Positions 24,098 through 34,650 of a stretch of DNA of 64,000 nucleotides are shown here, piece by piece. The notes under the pieces are model-generated. The model worked only from the letters and a program-made list of their open reading frames with translations. It searched no databases and was not told the DNA's origin. Each line of letters opens with the position of its first letter. The first letter of the stretch is position 1. Origin of the DNA: Incurvaria masculella. Taxonomy: Eukaryota; Arthropoda; Insecta; Lepidoptera; Incurvariidae. Made by a program: the position numbers and the translations under genes. The stretch is taken from the NCBI GenBank assembly GCA_946894095.1, contig OX335652.1:19553001-19617000 (forward strand), read 5' to 3'.

Positions 24098-24372
24098 AAA
24101 CTAGAAAAGTGCGATTCGGACTCGCACACGATGGTTTCCGTATCATTATGTGCAAGAATTGACCCAGAAAAACAATTTTTCTTCTATGGTTTTTTATGTT
24201 TACTATTTGTCGTTATAGCGGCCATAGAAATACACACTCAGTAAAAATTTCAGCTGTCTACCTATTACGGTTCATGAGATACAGCCCTGTGACAGATGGA
24301 TGGACGGACGGATGGACAGGGTAGGCTTAGTAATAGGGTTCCGTACGGAACCCTTTGGGTACGGAACTCTAG
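24098..24372 (+). mobile_element. Family C element
   Basis: AAAGTGCGATTCGGACTCGC to GGTACGGAACTCTAG with TGTGACAGATGG and GGACGGACGG. Confidence 0.82.
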
Positions 24373-24379
24373 TCCCCGC

Positions 24380-25380
24380 TATCTTCACGCGCTGCTCAAC
24401 TATTTTTAAGAATATCATTCCATGTGAACAGCTACTGACATGATCGATACTCTCTACGCATTCTCAAGAAGCGGCCTTAATCGTTATCGCAGCAGTTAAG
24501 AGGGCAACCGACGCTAATTCAGTTTGTATCTTTCTGACTCAATCTTTTCTTATTTTTTTTCTGTATGTTTGATTTTACTGTTAACCGACATAAGAATTGC
24601 TGACTTTTTTGGGAAAGGATTGCGGATTATTAACATTTGAAATTAAACTTAAAAAAATGTTTATGTATCAACTGTGATTATAAAGAAATACTCAACATCA
24701 TTTTGGAAACATCCTAAGAATAAGGTTTTAAGTAAATAGAAATATCATCAAAATATTAAATTTACTTGAGAAGGTTAATTTCTTGAGTAAAAGCAAAGCT
24801 TGTGCAAAAACTGTTAGTTAAATGAGTGACATGGTACAGTGGAGAAGCGTTCGCTTTGCGTACCGGAGACGTGGATTCCTCCTCCCGGAAAGCCTCAAGC
24901 AAAGAATGGTTGGGTTCTGGGTTCTTTTATAAAACCTTTCTATCCAATTAATATCATGACAGTCTCGATCACAGGTTTTTTCATATTTAAATTAATGCTT
25001 CAAATATTCTTACCATATTGGCTTGAAGTGCGCTCTTAATATGACGGGTAGCACTATTTAATGACTAATACGCTCTGGCAGTGGCGTATAGGCGTAACAT
25101 ATTACCAGGCTTTTAATCAAAAACTGAACGGATGAGAATTTGAAGCTAATTACCGTGGAGAAAATTTTAAAATGCCATTTCGGAGAGTTGAACAAAAAGC
25201 TGTCGCTTAAGCATCGCGGAGTTTTCTGCAGACCTTTTCAATGTGTACAATACTTAGTACGTTATTTTGACAAATCTCGTAGGGTTCAGCCTGCGTTTGA
25301 AAAATGATTTTTTAAGCTATTGCATAGCTTCTATCGAGGGCCTTGAGCGCGGGGACCGAATCCAGAAATTCCGTAACGAA
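24380..25380. other. No gene recognised
   Basis: AT-rich with short frames. Around 24830-24890 a weak tRNA-like stretch was considered and not accepted. Confidence 0.25.
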
Positions 25381-25399
25381 AAAAAACCTCACGCTCCCC

Positions 25400-25500
25400 A
25401 CTCCGACGGGCGATGCCGGTAGCGCTACTTCACACCAGGGGGAGCGGGGCCGGGGGCGGCGGCGGGAGCGGCGGCGGGGGCGGGCCGGCATAACTTGATA
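25400..25500. repeat. GC-rich block shared with 53575-53640
   Basis: GCGCTACTTCACACCA followed by GGAGCGGGGCCGGGGGCGG and further GGCGGGAGCGG runs; the same join is present near 53582. Confidence 0.75.
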
Positions 25501-25589
25501 CAAAATGCTATGCAATAGCTTTACCGCGGCAGTCCCCGAGTGCCACACGTCTTTTTTTATGACATCACATTGGAAACCTCAAAAATAAC

Positions 25590-25765
25590 AGTATTTTTCC
25601 ATTATTTAATGGATGTTATTATACATATAAACCTTCCTCTTTAATCACTCTATCTATTTAAAAAAACCGCATCAAAATCCGTTGCGTAGTTTTAAAGATT
25701 TAAGCGAACATGGGGATATAGGGACAGAGAAAGCGACTTTGTTTTATACTATGTAGTGATAATTA
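25590..25765 (+). repeat. Transposon tail sequence (probable)
   Basis: AAACCTTCCTCTTTAATCAC, CGCATCAAAATCCGTTGCGT and CGACTTTGTTTTATACTATG are a block I know as a dispersed insect transposon tail. The class is not resolved here. Confidence 0.5.
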
Positions 25766-26570
25766 CGGAATAGTTTAAATGGTAAAGTCACTGTGTTAGG
25801 ATGATATTTGGTTTTAATGCTTAGTTGTTGTGTGAGATCTCTAATTTTAGAACAATAATAATATATTATCGTGTACCTTATAACAATTGAATCAGAAATA
25901 TCTGACGGAGTCTATAATTTACAATCTTTAAGATAAACTAGAATCCCCTTTTTCAATATGTTTTTATTGTTTGTTGCCATAAAATAAAATAAAATAAACT
26001 CATTATCTCTTTTAAAATTACCCAATAACAAAACCAACGTATTCTAAGCTGCAAGTTAAAATAAAAGTATGCATGTAAGTAAACTCTTGTAAGAATATTT
26101 AATACTTATAAGCAAAAAAAAATATATTACAATCCAAAATATTAGTTGGGATAATGGTTTGTTAAATATTTAATTAGTTATAACACAATAATAACTATAT
26201 TATATGCAGATAAAAAGTTAAATTATCAGCCAATTTACTGTTACACTGAAAAAATATAGTTTAAAAATTTTAACGACATTCAATCGCCACGACAAATATT
26301 ATTTTGCCACAAAAATTACCGATGGCTCTCATAATCAAATCTATGTTAATACTTGCATGCTCCTCCGAGATACCGTCTTACATAATGCTTAACAACTGCA
26401 AGGATGAAGACAATTATATAGAACGAGAAGAATAAATAATCATTCTATATTCAACCTCATGGACTTGAATGCGATATTATTGCAGTAAGTGAAGACGAGC
26501 TGGTAAGCGATCCCATACAGTCCACTGCTTGGCGGCAACACATAGAACTGGTATCCGAAAAGTACAGCTT

Positions 26571-26890
26571 ATAGCTCGTGGCCTGAGGACTTGCCTTTCA
26601 TGCGAGAGGTTATGGTTTCAAATCCTCGCCTCTGTCATCTACCACTATTTTTATCTTTCCGTGTTGGATAAGTGCATTTCGTTACGATTGCAACCTGTTA
26701 CATGGTTCGGAACCCATGTAAAACTGTAGATCCTCTTCCCCTACTAGGTGGTAGGATTAAGTCCGCCCGGGTTAGTCAAACTCAAACTATCGTTGAAGCG
26801 GAAATTAAAAAAATACCGTATTTTTCATGCCGTTCGGTGTAGCCGTGCTCATAAAGGGAAGGTACTGGCATGTCTCCTGATTCCTTTATC
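26571..26890 (+). mobile_element. Family D SINE, tRNA-headed
   Basis: Box B-like GGTTTCAAATCC, then GATAAGTGCATTTCGTTACG, CCCCTACTAGGTGGTAGG and GTAGCCGTGCTCATAAAGGG. Confidence 0.82.
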
Positions 26891-27039
26891 AACAGTCCAC
26901 GTCACGTTACATAACAAAGTAAAATTGACTAGATATTTTATTATTATATAGACTTAGCGGGTTCGTGATAGGTCTGTGGATTCAGCAATAAAAGACAAAG
27001 TTGACTTCGAGGAAATATCACTACTTAATCAAGTTGGCC

Positions 27040-27589
27040 TTAAGGCGGCCCAACCCGGCGGGCCTAACCCATTCGCAGGCACGGTACAAAACCGTGCTGT
27101 TGCGCTCTGGGACCTTCTCTGTTTCAAAGAAAAAGACAGGCTCCGTGATGAGGAAGATGCAACATGTCCACAAAAAAGGCAATGTGCATAGTGTATGATT
27201 TGGTAAGATTTACGAAATTTTTAATTTCAAAACGACTTATAGCTAAAAGTAAACCACGACCGCTGTAGTCAAAAATCTAACAAAAACCAAACAGATCATA
27301 CATCTTGATTAAATAAGCTATGTCTGATGACTAATCTTTTTACGATGTTCTTACTTTATCATTGCGTAATCCAACTCCAAAGTTATTGTATAAAACGCGC
27401 GCAAAATTCGAACTTTCGGACCTTATAACTTAGAAACCAAACACAATTTTACAATGCCAATGGCTATCAGACATCTAGTTCGATCAAAAAAAGCTATTTT
27501 GAGCAAAATTTTGGATCTCTGACAAGAAATATGGGCGTTATCTTCTTTCCCCTTTTGTATGGGGAGATGAGCGGGATGGGCCACCTTAA
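27040..27589 (-). mobile_element. Family A MITE copy 7
   Basis: TTAAGGCGGCCCAACCCGGC to GATGGGCCACCTTAA, complete, TTAA at both ends. Confidence 0.92.
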
Positions 27590-27830
27590 AGGCTACTTTT
27601 ATATGCGGGCTCAATAAACAATATTATCCAAACAGGATCTTACACACCGGACATGCAAAAGATAACATAATTTTTATCGTGTATCTACTTTTTTTATCAA
27701 ATTCAGTTCTTTCTCTTCCATTATTCTTTATCTTCGAATCGGATAGTGTTAATACTTATGTATGTCCCTATGCGTCATATCACGCGTCATGTACCTTTTT
27801 CCTGTGTTTTTAAATGTTTATGTACTACTT

Positions 27831-28035
27831 ACTAGCTGAGGTACCAGACTCCGCTCGGGTCAATGTCGTTTTGGACTGATATCGGGCCAAATTATTTCCT
27901 GGATATTACAGGAGTTCCCCATAAAAACTTTCATCCCTTTCGAAATAAATTTTTCCTAAAAAAGATAGCCTATGTTATAGCTATATTAGCTTATAGCTAT
28001 GTTAGCTTATGATAGCCAAGGCCCAGACTATCTAT
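27831..28035 (-). mobile_element. Helitron-like 3' end (minus strand)
   Basis: The minus strand ends ACCCGAGCGGAGTCTGGTAC, CTCAGCTAGT: a GC hairpin just inside a terminal CTAG, matching 54684-54712 on the plus strand. The element runs rightward; its other end was not found. Confidence 0.5.
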
Positions 28036-28040
28036 TAATT

Positions 28041-28430
28041 TTGACAATTCTATTGATGTTCTGTATTTCATATTTTATGTTTTATTCTGACAATTATATT
28101 GGTGCTCTGTATTTCATATTTTATATTGTATTCTGATAATTCTATTGATGTTCTGTATTCCATATTTTATGCTGTATTCTGAAAATTCTATTGATGCTCA
28201 GTATTTAATATTTTATGTTTTATTCTGACAATTATATTGGTACTCTGTATTTCATATTTTATGTTGTATTCTGACAATTCTTTTGATGTTCTGTATTTCA
28301 TATTTTACGTTGTATTCTGACAATTATATTGAAGCTCTGTACTTTAAATCTAATTTTGTATCCTGACGAATTCTTTTCATGCTCTTTATGTCACGTATGT
28401 CATATTATAATCTGTATTCTGACATTTTTT
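28041..28430. repeat. 46 bp minisatellite, about 8 units
   Basis: Unit begins TGACAATTCTATTGATGTTC and continues TGTATTTCATATTTTATG. Units diverge (GTTC/GCTC, TTGTATTC/TTTTATTC), the last two most. AT-rich, no frame. Confidence 0.9.
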
Positions 28431-28582
28431 TAGGGTAGAATGAACGTTTATTTGATAACATATTAAGAAATTAAAAATTAAAATATTCTTCCATGGGGAC
28501 AGATGACATTGTCCCCATAACGGTCTGTTCTGACAATGATTACTTATGTATTTGATAAACTTATTTAGTTAAAAATTTATGT

Positions 28583-28965
28583 CAGCCTCAATGGCCCAGT
28601 GGCGCGACACTTCGGCGATCGCTCTCCGAAGTTAAGCAACGCTGGGTCCGGTCTGGTCTTGGATGGGTGACCATTCGTCCGTTGAGAGAGGCTGGCCGTG
28701 GTTCGGATTCCACGTTAAACTGTAGGTCCCCTTCCTTACTTACTAGGTGGTAGGGTTTATCCCGCCCGGGTTGGTACCATCGCATTGGATGAACGATGGT
28801 CGAAGCGGCAATGAAAATTGTCCGTGTTTTCCATCCAGTTCAATGTAGCCGTGCAATATAAGGAAGGTTCTGGCATGGCACCTAGTTCCCATGTGGTGTG
28901 TTGGGCTAATACCATGACAGAAGGTGTGGTATTAGCCATCCATGTTCAGTGACATAAAAAAAAAA
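28583..28965 (+). mobile_element. Family D SINE with 5S-rRNA-derived head
   Basis: 28622-28673 reads CTCCGAAGTTAAGCAACGCT, GGGTCC and TTGGATGGGTGACC: box A, intermediate region and box C of the 5S rRNA internal promoter in correct order and spacing. It sits inside CAGCCTC...GAGGCTG (28583-28693) and is fused to the usual D body (CCCGCCCGGGTTGGTACCAT, GTCCGTGTTTTCCATCCAG) with an A-rich end. Confidence 0.85.
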
Positions 28966-29286
28966 TTAAAGCAAGATTTTAATACTGCATATAGTAATAT
29001 TAAGTGTTAGGTTATAACTGTGAATACCTAGGAATAGTGAGTTTTTAACTCGAATTTTAGCCTCTTGCCATGAAATAGATTTTGAGGACTCCAAGTGTTC
29101 CTCATGTGTCCCAAAGGCTGAATTGAACACAACAACAACATCTCTGTACCGGAATTAATCAAATTGGTTGAGCGGTTTAGGTGTGAAAACGCAATAGACT
29201 GCGTTGCTTTCACATTTATAATATGAGTATGGTTACAGGTGCTGTAGTTTCAATTAGTGTTTGGACATGTTGCTCTTTCTTATGAT

Positions 29287-29790
29287 GCGCGGCTCGTTGT
29301 CTAGTGGCGCGGGGACTTAGCTAGCGTACCAGAGGTCTGGGTTCAAATCCTCGCCCCAAACATGCACCACTTTCTTTCTCTTTCTGAGTTAGATAAGTGC
29401 ATTTCGTCACGAATGCGAGCTGCTCCATGGTTCAGAATCCATGTAAAGCTATAGTTTTCAGTTTCTTTATTTCCTCCATTAGATGTAGGTATATTACACA
29501 CTCGGATTCGTCATTTTTTTCCCGTCGGTTCGATTACTTCTGGCGAAGAAGAGCCAACAAGAAACTTCGTCAGGATGGTCATTTCCCAAGGGGACCTTAA
29601 TAGGCAGTAGGGCTTAAGCCCGCCCGGGCTGGTACCATCGCATTGGATGAAAAGATGGTTGAAGCGGCAATGAAACATTTTCCGTGTTTCCATTCCTTCG
29701 GGAATGTGGTGTATTAGACTTATATCATAACGGTAATTGTGTGGTATTAGCCATCCATGCCAGGTTGCATAAAAATGATCATTTGCATTT
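29287..29790 (+). mobile_element. Family D SINE, tRNA-headed, interrupted by family E
   Basis: Head TTGTCTAGTGGCGCGG with box B GGGTTCAAATCC; body to AATCCATGTAAAGCTATAG (29453), resumes at about 29598 with AGTAGGGCTTAAGCCCGCCC and ends ATGCCAGGTTGCATAAAAA. Confidence 0.88.
29453..29597 (+). repeat. Family E insertion within the D SINE
   Basis: TTTCAGTTTCTTTATTTCCT, ACACTCGGATTCGTCATTTT, GGCGAAGAAGAGCCAACAAG: same unit as 1379-1515. Confidence 0.85.
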
Positions 29791-30611
29791 TTTGCATGCA
29801 AATGTTGGCATTTTTTTATTACTCTGTTTATCAATATCATCTGCAAAATTCGGGTATAGAAACGTGATAAAACTTAACTGATAACTTGCGCCAATGGTCA
29901 CATTGCCAAGAACATATTCCGATTTTCGGCTACGCCTAAATGATGAGCATATCCAAAGAAACTATTAGCATATCAAAATGGAAATGCGAGGCACACCAAA
30001 GCCATTTAGTATCGAAATGAAACTAATTTATTTTCCAAACTCTTAGCGTCACAAGACTGAGCTTGCGGGCGCGTCTGAGACATTATAAATTGCGGGTTCG
30101 AGATTTCGACATAAGCCTCTGACTTATGATAATTGGAAGGCAGTAGTGTGCGCTGTGAAGAAACCACTGTGATATGTCCGAATTAATATTCATTAATAGC
30201 CACCGAATCCTACTTTATTTTATTCGCAAGCGTGCAAGTTTGGGTGCTTCGAAAAAATATGGAAACCAGATGTACATTGTAATTCTTATCTAGTCTGGTT
30301 GTTCGTTGGACAAAACATGAAACAAAAATAATATGAAATATTTTGCAATGTAATACCGAATTAGCTCTTCAGAAATCAAGTTTTTTTCTCCAAAAATATG
30401 ACGTTTTGAGCAAAAGTGATGCACAATTACATAAGTGTACCTATGTTGGTTTTTTTCAGACTTTTTGAAAGAATCATTAATTGGAGAATAATTCGGGACA
30501 AAATGCGTGTCACCGACAGACACCAGGGCCAGACCATTTAGGTCTCTTTTTTCGCTTTTTCCAACGGAACCCTAAAAGTTTCATCTGAAACACCATTAGA
30601 ACCTGCGGATA

Positions 30612-30915
30612 TATTCCAAGTCGCTCTGTGGTTAGAGCAGCGTATATTTCGAAGGTTAGAACCTTGTTCAAGATAAGTTCCAGATCAGAATTAACCATTC
30701 AGGGTTCTGGCACGTAGAAATAGCACAATTGAGTCCACTACATTTATTCCCATGTATCTCGTATGGTTGGTACGATCGCATTGAATTACGGAGGCTGAAG
30801 CGACAGTGAAAATCCATCTAGTTCTATAAATCCGTGCAATGACCGTCCTGGTCCTGGCATCGAACCTAGTTCCTATGTGGTGTTTTGGGAAAGTACAGTC
30901 ATTCATGTCCTAAAT
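30612..30915 (+). repeat. Degenerate family D-related SINE
   Basis: tRNA-like TCGCTCTGTGGTTAGAGCAG head, then TTGGTACGATCGCATTGAAT, CTGGTCCTGGCATCG and GTTCCTATGTGGTGTTTTGG, a decayed D body. Confidence 0.6.
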
Positions 30916-30919
30916 GACA

Positions 30920-31555
30920 TGTGACAAAATATGTGCTTGCTTCAATAAAAATTGCGCTGTTAGACGTCACCATTATAACACAAAGTTCATACTATTTCAA
31001 GCTATTTTCAAAACAAAGTTAATTGTACATACAAAAACAACATTATTTAATCATAAGAACCAAAATAAACAAGAATACGGCCAGCAATATTCACGAAATC
31101 TACTCGACAGTTGTTTTGAGTAATTAAACCAGCGGTGCGTTCATTTCTGGGTCGACATGGAGTTTATAAGTAATGGAGTCGACGAGGCCTTCGCCAGTAA
31201 AGTCAAATAGAAACAAAGCTTCTTAACCTATGAATAATCCAACACTTACTACGGTCGACTAATGTTACGAATTTTTTAAATAACCGATCCAAATGACCAG
31301 AACTGTTTTGTACAGATATACATAACAGCATGATTTATACTGTGGCTTCTATTGTATTGAATTTCATCGCATTGTCTCATTTCTTCGAACCGGTAATTTA
31401 TCAATATTCGAATTCTGAAATTTAATAATGTAATTGATTGTGAATGATGTCAAACATAATAACAAATTTCATACATATTTGGTATTAATATTATTCTGAA
31501 CGTGGCAAAAAATATTTTCTTGGTTTTAAGGGTTCTTCTCGGTTCGCTTCTCAAA
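30920..31555. other. No gene recognised
   Basis: AT-rich, short frames only. Confidence 0.25.
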
Positions 31556-31559
31556 AGGA

Positions 31560-31910
31560 AAAACCGGCCAAGTGCGAGTCGGACTCGCACACGAAGGGTT
31601 CCGTACCATCGTAAAATATTTACCAAAAAAAAAACTGGTTTTTTGTATGGGGCCCCCCTTTAATTTTAATTATTTTTTAATCTTACCTATTTGTTATTAT
31701 AGCGGCAAAATAAATACACACTCTGTGAACATTTCAGCTGTCTATCTGTTGCGGTTGCTGAGATACAGCCCTGTGACAGACGGACGGACGGACGGACGGA
31801 CGGACGGACGGACGGACGGACGGACGGACGGACGGACGGACGGACGGACGGATAGCGGAGGCTTAGTAATAGGGTTACGTTGGCACCCTATGGGTACGGA
31901 ACCCTAAAAA
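31560..31910 (+). mobile_element. Family C element with long (GGAC)n array
   Basis: AACCGGCCAAGTGCGAGTCGG with the GTGCGAGTCGGACTCGCAC dyad, body, about 18 GGAC units at 31779-31851, then GCGGAGGCTTAGTAATAGGG and GGTACGGAACCCTAAAAA. Confidence 0.92.
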
Positions 31911-31919
31911 TAAACCCTT

Positions 31920-32435
31920 TTTTTTATTAATTATTATTAACAATTCATAAACTTTGTTGTTTTTAAATCTGTCTATCTTTCTGTCAAGACCTTTTAACTG
32001 TGGAGCTGTTAAGTTGAATTCTCAATTAAGTTTAAATTCTAAGGTGCCTTGAATCAAAACGAAAAAAAATATTATATACTTATATATATTTTTAAAAATG
32101 TGTGCAAAATTCTCGTTGCGCATCATACTCGCAGTTGTCAGGTTTTTTAATAGATATTTACGATATTACTGTTTCCCAAATTGTGTGATTGACATCCACA
32201 TCAATTAATAATAATTAGAATTGAACACATGATCAGAATAATTGTAGGTTCGACCATTCGAAATTTCCGGACCGAAAATTGTATTATTGAGTTTTAAAAT
32301 ATAAAGATATCGCTATTTAAACTTGTTTTAATGGTGTTAATATTAATTTATATAATGGTTCGCTCTTCTGTAGGGAAATTTTCTTACAATACAAGGACCA
32401 AAGGTTATTTAATGAGGCTATATTAGGTGCAGTAA
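31920..32435. other. No gene recognised
   Basis: AT-rich, no feature supported. Confidence 0.25.
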
Positions 32436-32440
32436 TTCAT

Positions 32441-32640
32441 TCAGTATTCCAAGCAGTGCGGGGTCGGCAGGCAGCGACAAAGAGCTGATGACACTAGGGT
32501 TGTCAGTCAGGTCACGCTCTCGCCGCCGGATGTCCACGTCGCGACGCGGTGAGACAGCCCTGGAATACACTCTGTCAACCACTTCCTAACCATAATCGCC
32601 GGCAGTCATGCCTAAACAGCGACAGGTGCGAATGGTGAGA
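32441..32640 (+). promoter_or_regulatory. Possible promoter/first exon (tentative)
   Basis: A GC-richer island in AT-rich DNA opens with an arthropod-type initiator TCAGT (32441) and holds CAGTCATGCCTAAACAGCGA with an ATG at 32608 followed nine codons later by a donor-like ATGGTGAGAG. Fits a 5' exon of a plus-strand gene continuing beyond the window, but no partner exon was found. Confidence 0.2.
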
Positions 32641-33054
32641 GGCTTTCGGCGGGTTTTTTTCCCTCCTTTTTAACTTTTTACTTGGAATAACGACAACGTA
32701 GCAGTAATAGAAGTGGTTGGCAATATTTGGAACTTGTTAGTTTGTTGCCAACTAACTCAAAACATTTATCATTGAGGTAGAATAGATAGATTTTGTTTAA
32801 TAATTCTGGATGCCAGCGGCTGCGCCCACGTTAAAGTTCTATGAAACACGGTTGGGATTTTCGGTACGTAATTTAGCCTTTAACCTCAGGCCTTTAGCCT
32901 GAGATTATGAGAAAACACTGAGAAAAGAGATGACAACTTTAATTTGGTTGAATACTATCTTGCTCAATCAGCACAGTTTTAGTAGAGTCAACCAGAACAA
33001 CCATTTGTTAGCGATAGCTAGCATGATCTAGAAAAATGTTTGTTAATATAGGTA

Positions 33055-33227
33055 AATTTGAGTTTCAGCGACATCTACATTTTAAGCATTGTAATCAGAT
33101 TTTGAAAATAATTTGAAAAAGGATTGGTCGTCCTGCTTCCGACGAATGTCACGACCAATACTTTTTCAGATTATTTTCAAAATCTGATTACAATGCTTAA
33201 AATGTAGATGTCACTGAAACTCAAATT
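33055..33227. repeat. Near-perfect palindrome, 77 nt arms
   Basis: Arms 33055-33131 and 33151-33227 (AATTTGAGTTTCAGCGACAT and its inverse, through AATCAGATTTTGAAAATAAT) around a 19 nt loop. A transcript would fold into a long hairpin. Confidence 0.92.
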
Positions 33228-33230
33228 AAT

Positions 33231-33280
33231 GAGATAACGGTAATGTCGTATCCATTAAATACATAAAATTATCAATATAG
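33231..33280 (+). repeat. Short dispersed repeat GATAACGGTAATGTCG
   Basis: GATAACGGTAATGTCGTATC, CATTAAATACATAAA also at 55349-55395 (+) and, inverted, at 57785-57815. Confidence 0.7.
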
Positions 33281-33780
33281 GTAAAGTTGACTTTAATCTA
33301 GACATGAAGGGTACTTCAGCTACAAAAATATTTGTCTAGTAATTTGAATCATACAGAATTTAGCATTATGTACGTGATTTATTTGCCAGATATTTTAAAC
33401 TAGATACATTTTAGTATCTGCTGCCAGCTGCTTTTTGGATGCATTTAGCCATATTTTTTTCTCAGTGCAATTGATCTATATATACTGTAAACGGAGACCA
33501 CATAGTTATATGCGGCATAGCGGAAGTTGTTCTATGTTTACTAGTGGACAGACAGACAGAAATATAGACGTTCAGACAGACCCAAGACGTTAGATCTTAT
33601 CAGTCACTGTTGTTTAATATTCTGATATCTTAGAGAAATGTTTCAGATATTGTGAGATGGTTTATCATAAAATATGCACTATTTGCTCTTTTTTGTATAC
33701 ATATACTTTCCGAATCTACTTTCCTTTAAAGTAATATCACTGGTTAGTCAGATTAATCAATATTATTACCAAATCATCCC

Positions 33781-34190
33781 GAAGACCGCTAGTTTGAAAC
33801 CCAGACTCAAATGTGTATTTTTCTAGTGAAATCGAGTGAATGTATGGTTGGGAACCCATGTAAGACTGTAGGCCCCCTTCCTTACCAATTGGTAGGATTA
33901 AACAAGCCTATATTTGTAAAATCCATCGGATAACGGATGGTCCAAGAGGCAATGCAAAATAATATATTCCAACCAGCTCAATATAGTCGAGCTCATACCG
34001 CAAACAATATTATTTGATTGTTTTGGTTTGTTTATTATTGGAATTTATTATCTTGTTCCTACTCATAAAACATTTTTTTTCCTATTTATTTTTTGCTGTA
34101 AGAATGGACCTTGTGTCTAATGAAATAAAGTTAATATTATTATTATGAGGTCTCGGCATGGCACCTAATTTGAATAGTACATCGCCCTGC
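33781..34190 (+). mobile_element. Decayed family D SINE split by a LINE tail
   Basis: AACCCATGTAAGACTGTAGG, GATGGTCCAAGAGGCAATG, CAGCTCAATATAGTCGAGCT, then foreign sequence, then GTCTCGGCATGGCACCTAAT. Confidence 0.7.
34012..34147 (+). repeat. 5'-truncated LINE 3' tail inserted in the SINE
   Basis: Ends CCTTGTGTCTAATGAAATAA, then AGTTAATATTATTATTAT, i.e. a poly(A)-signal-like AATAAA with an ATT simple tail, typical of non-LTR 3' ends. Confidence 0.55.
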
Positions 34191-34650
34191 ACTGCTTTTG
34201 AAAATTTTAAATAACTGTATGAAGGATAAAATAAATAAAAAGCTATTAATTAATTAATGAGTTTTCATGTAATTCTTTTAGCGGGTATAAATACTTAGAG
34301 TAGGTACTTGTGGCGTTACACATTTTAAATATAATGTTATGGTGTACATTTTCATTAAATTGATAGTTGTAAGAACTAATTACAATTGCAGTCTTCCAAT
34401 TTAAATATATGCATACAGTAAACAATTCTTATTTCACTACGTTCAGGACTTTAAATCCACATCACTTGGTTCACTTATTTAAACATTAATACAATTTGGT
34501 AAAGCATGTAAAATACGAGTATTACAACTTCACGACTAGGATATCCTATTGCTATTTACATACAGTTTAGGAGACATTTGAATAATTACAACAATCACAA
34601 GCTTATTTATGGTATAAACTATTTACAAGGATCAATACTTTTCGTCCGAG

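Noticed and set aside
24830..24900. tRNA-like stretch GGTACAGTGGAGAAGC
   Set aside because: Box B is poor and no cloverleaf could be drawn.
28041..28430. CRISPR-like array
   Set aside because: The 46 bp units are contiguous tandem copies without unique spacers, in a eukaryotic setting.
28622..28673. A genuine 5S rRNA gene
   Set aside because: Only the internal promoter half resembles 5S rRNA; the flanking stems are absent and it is fused to the D SINE body, with related copies elsewhere.
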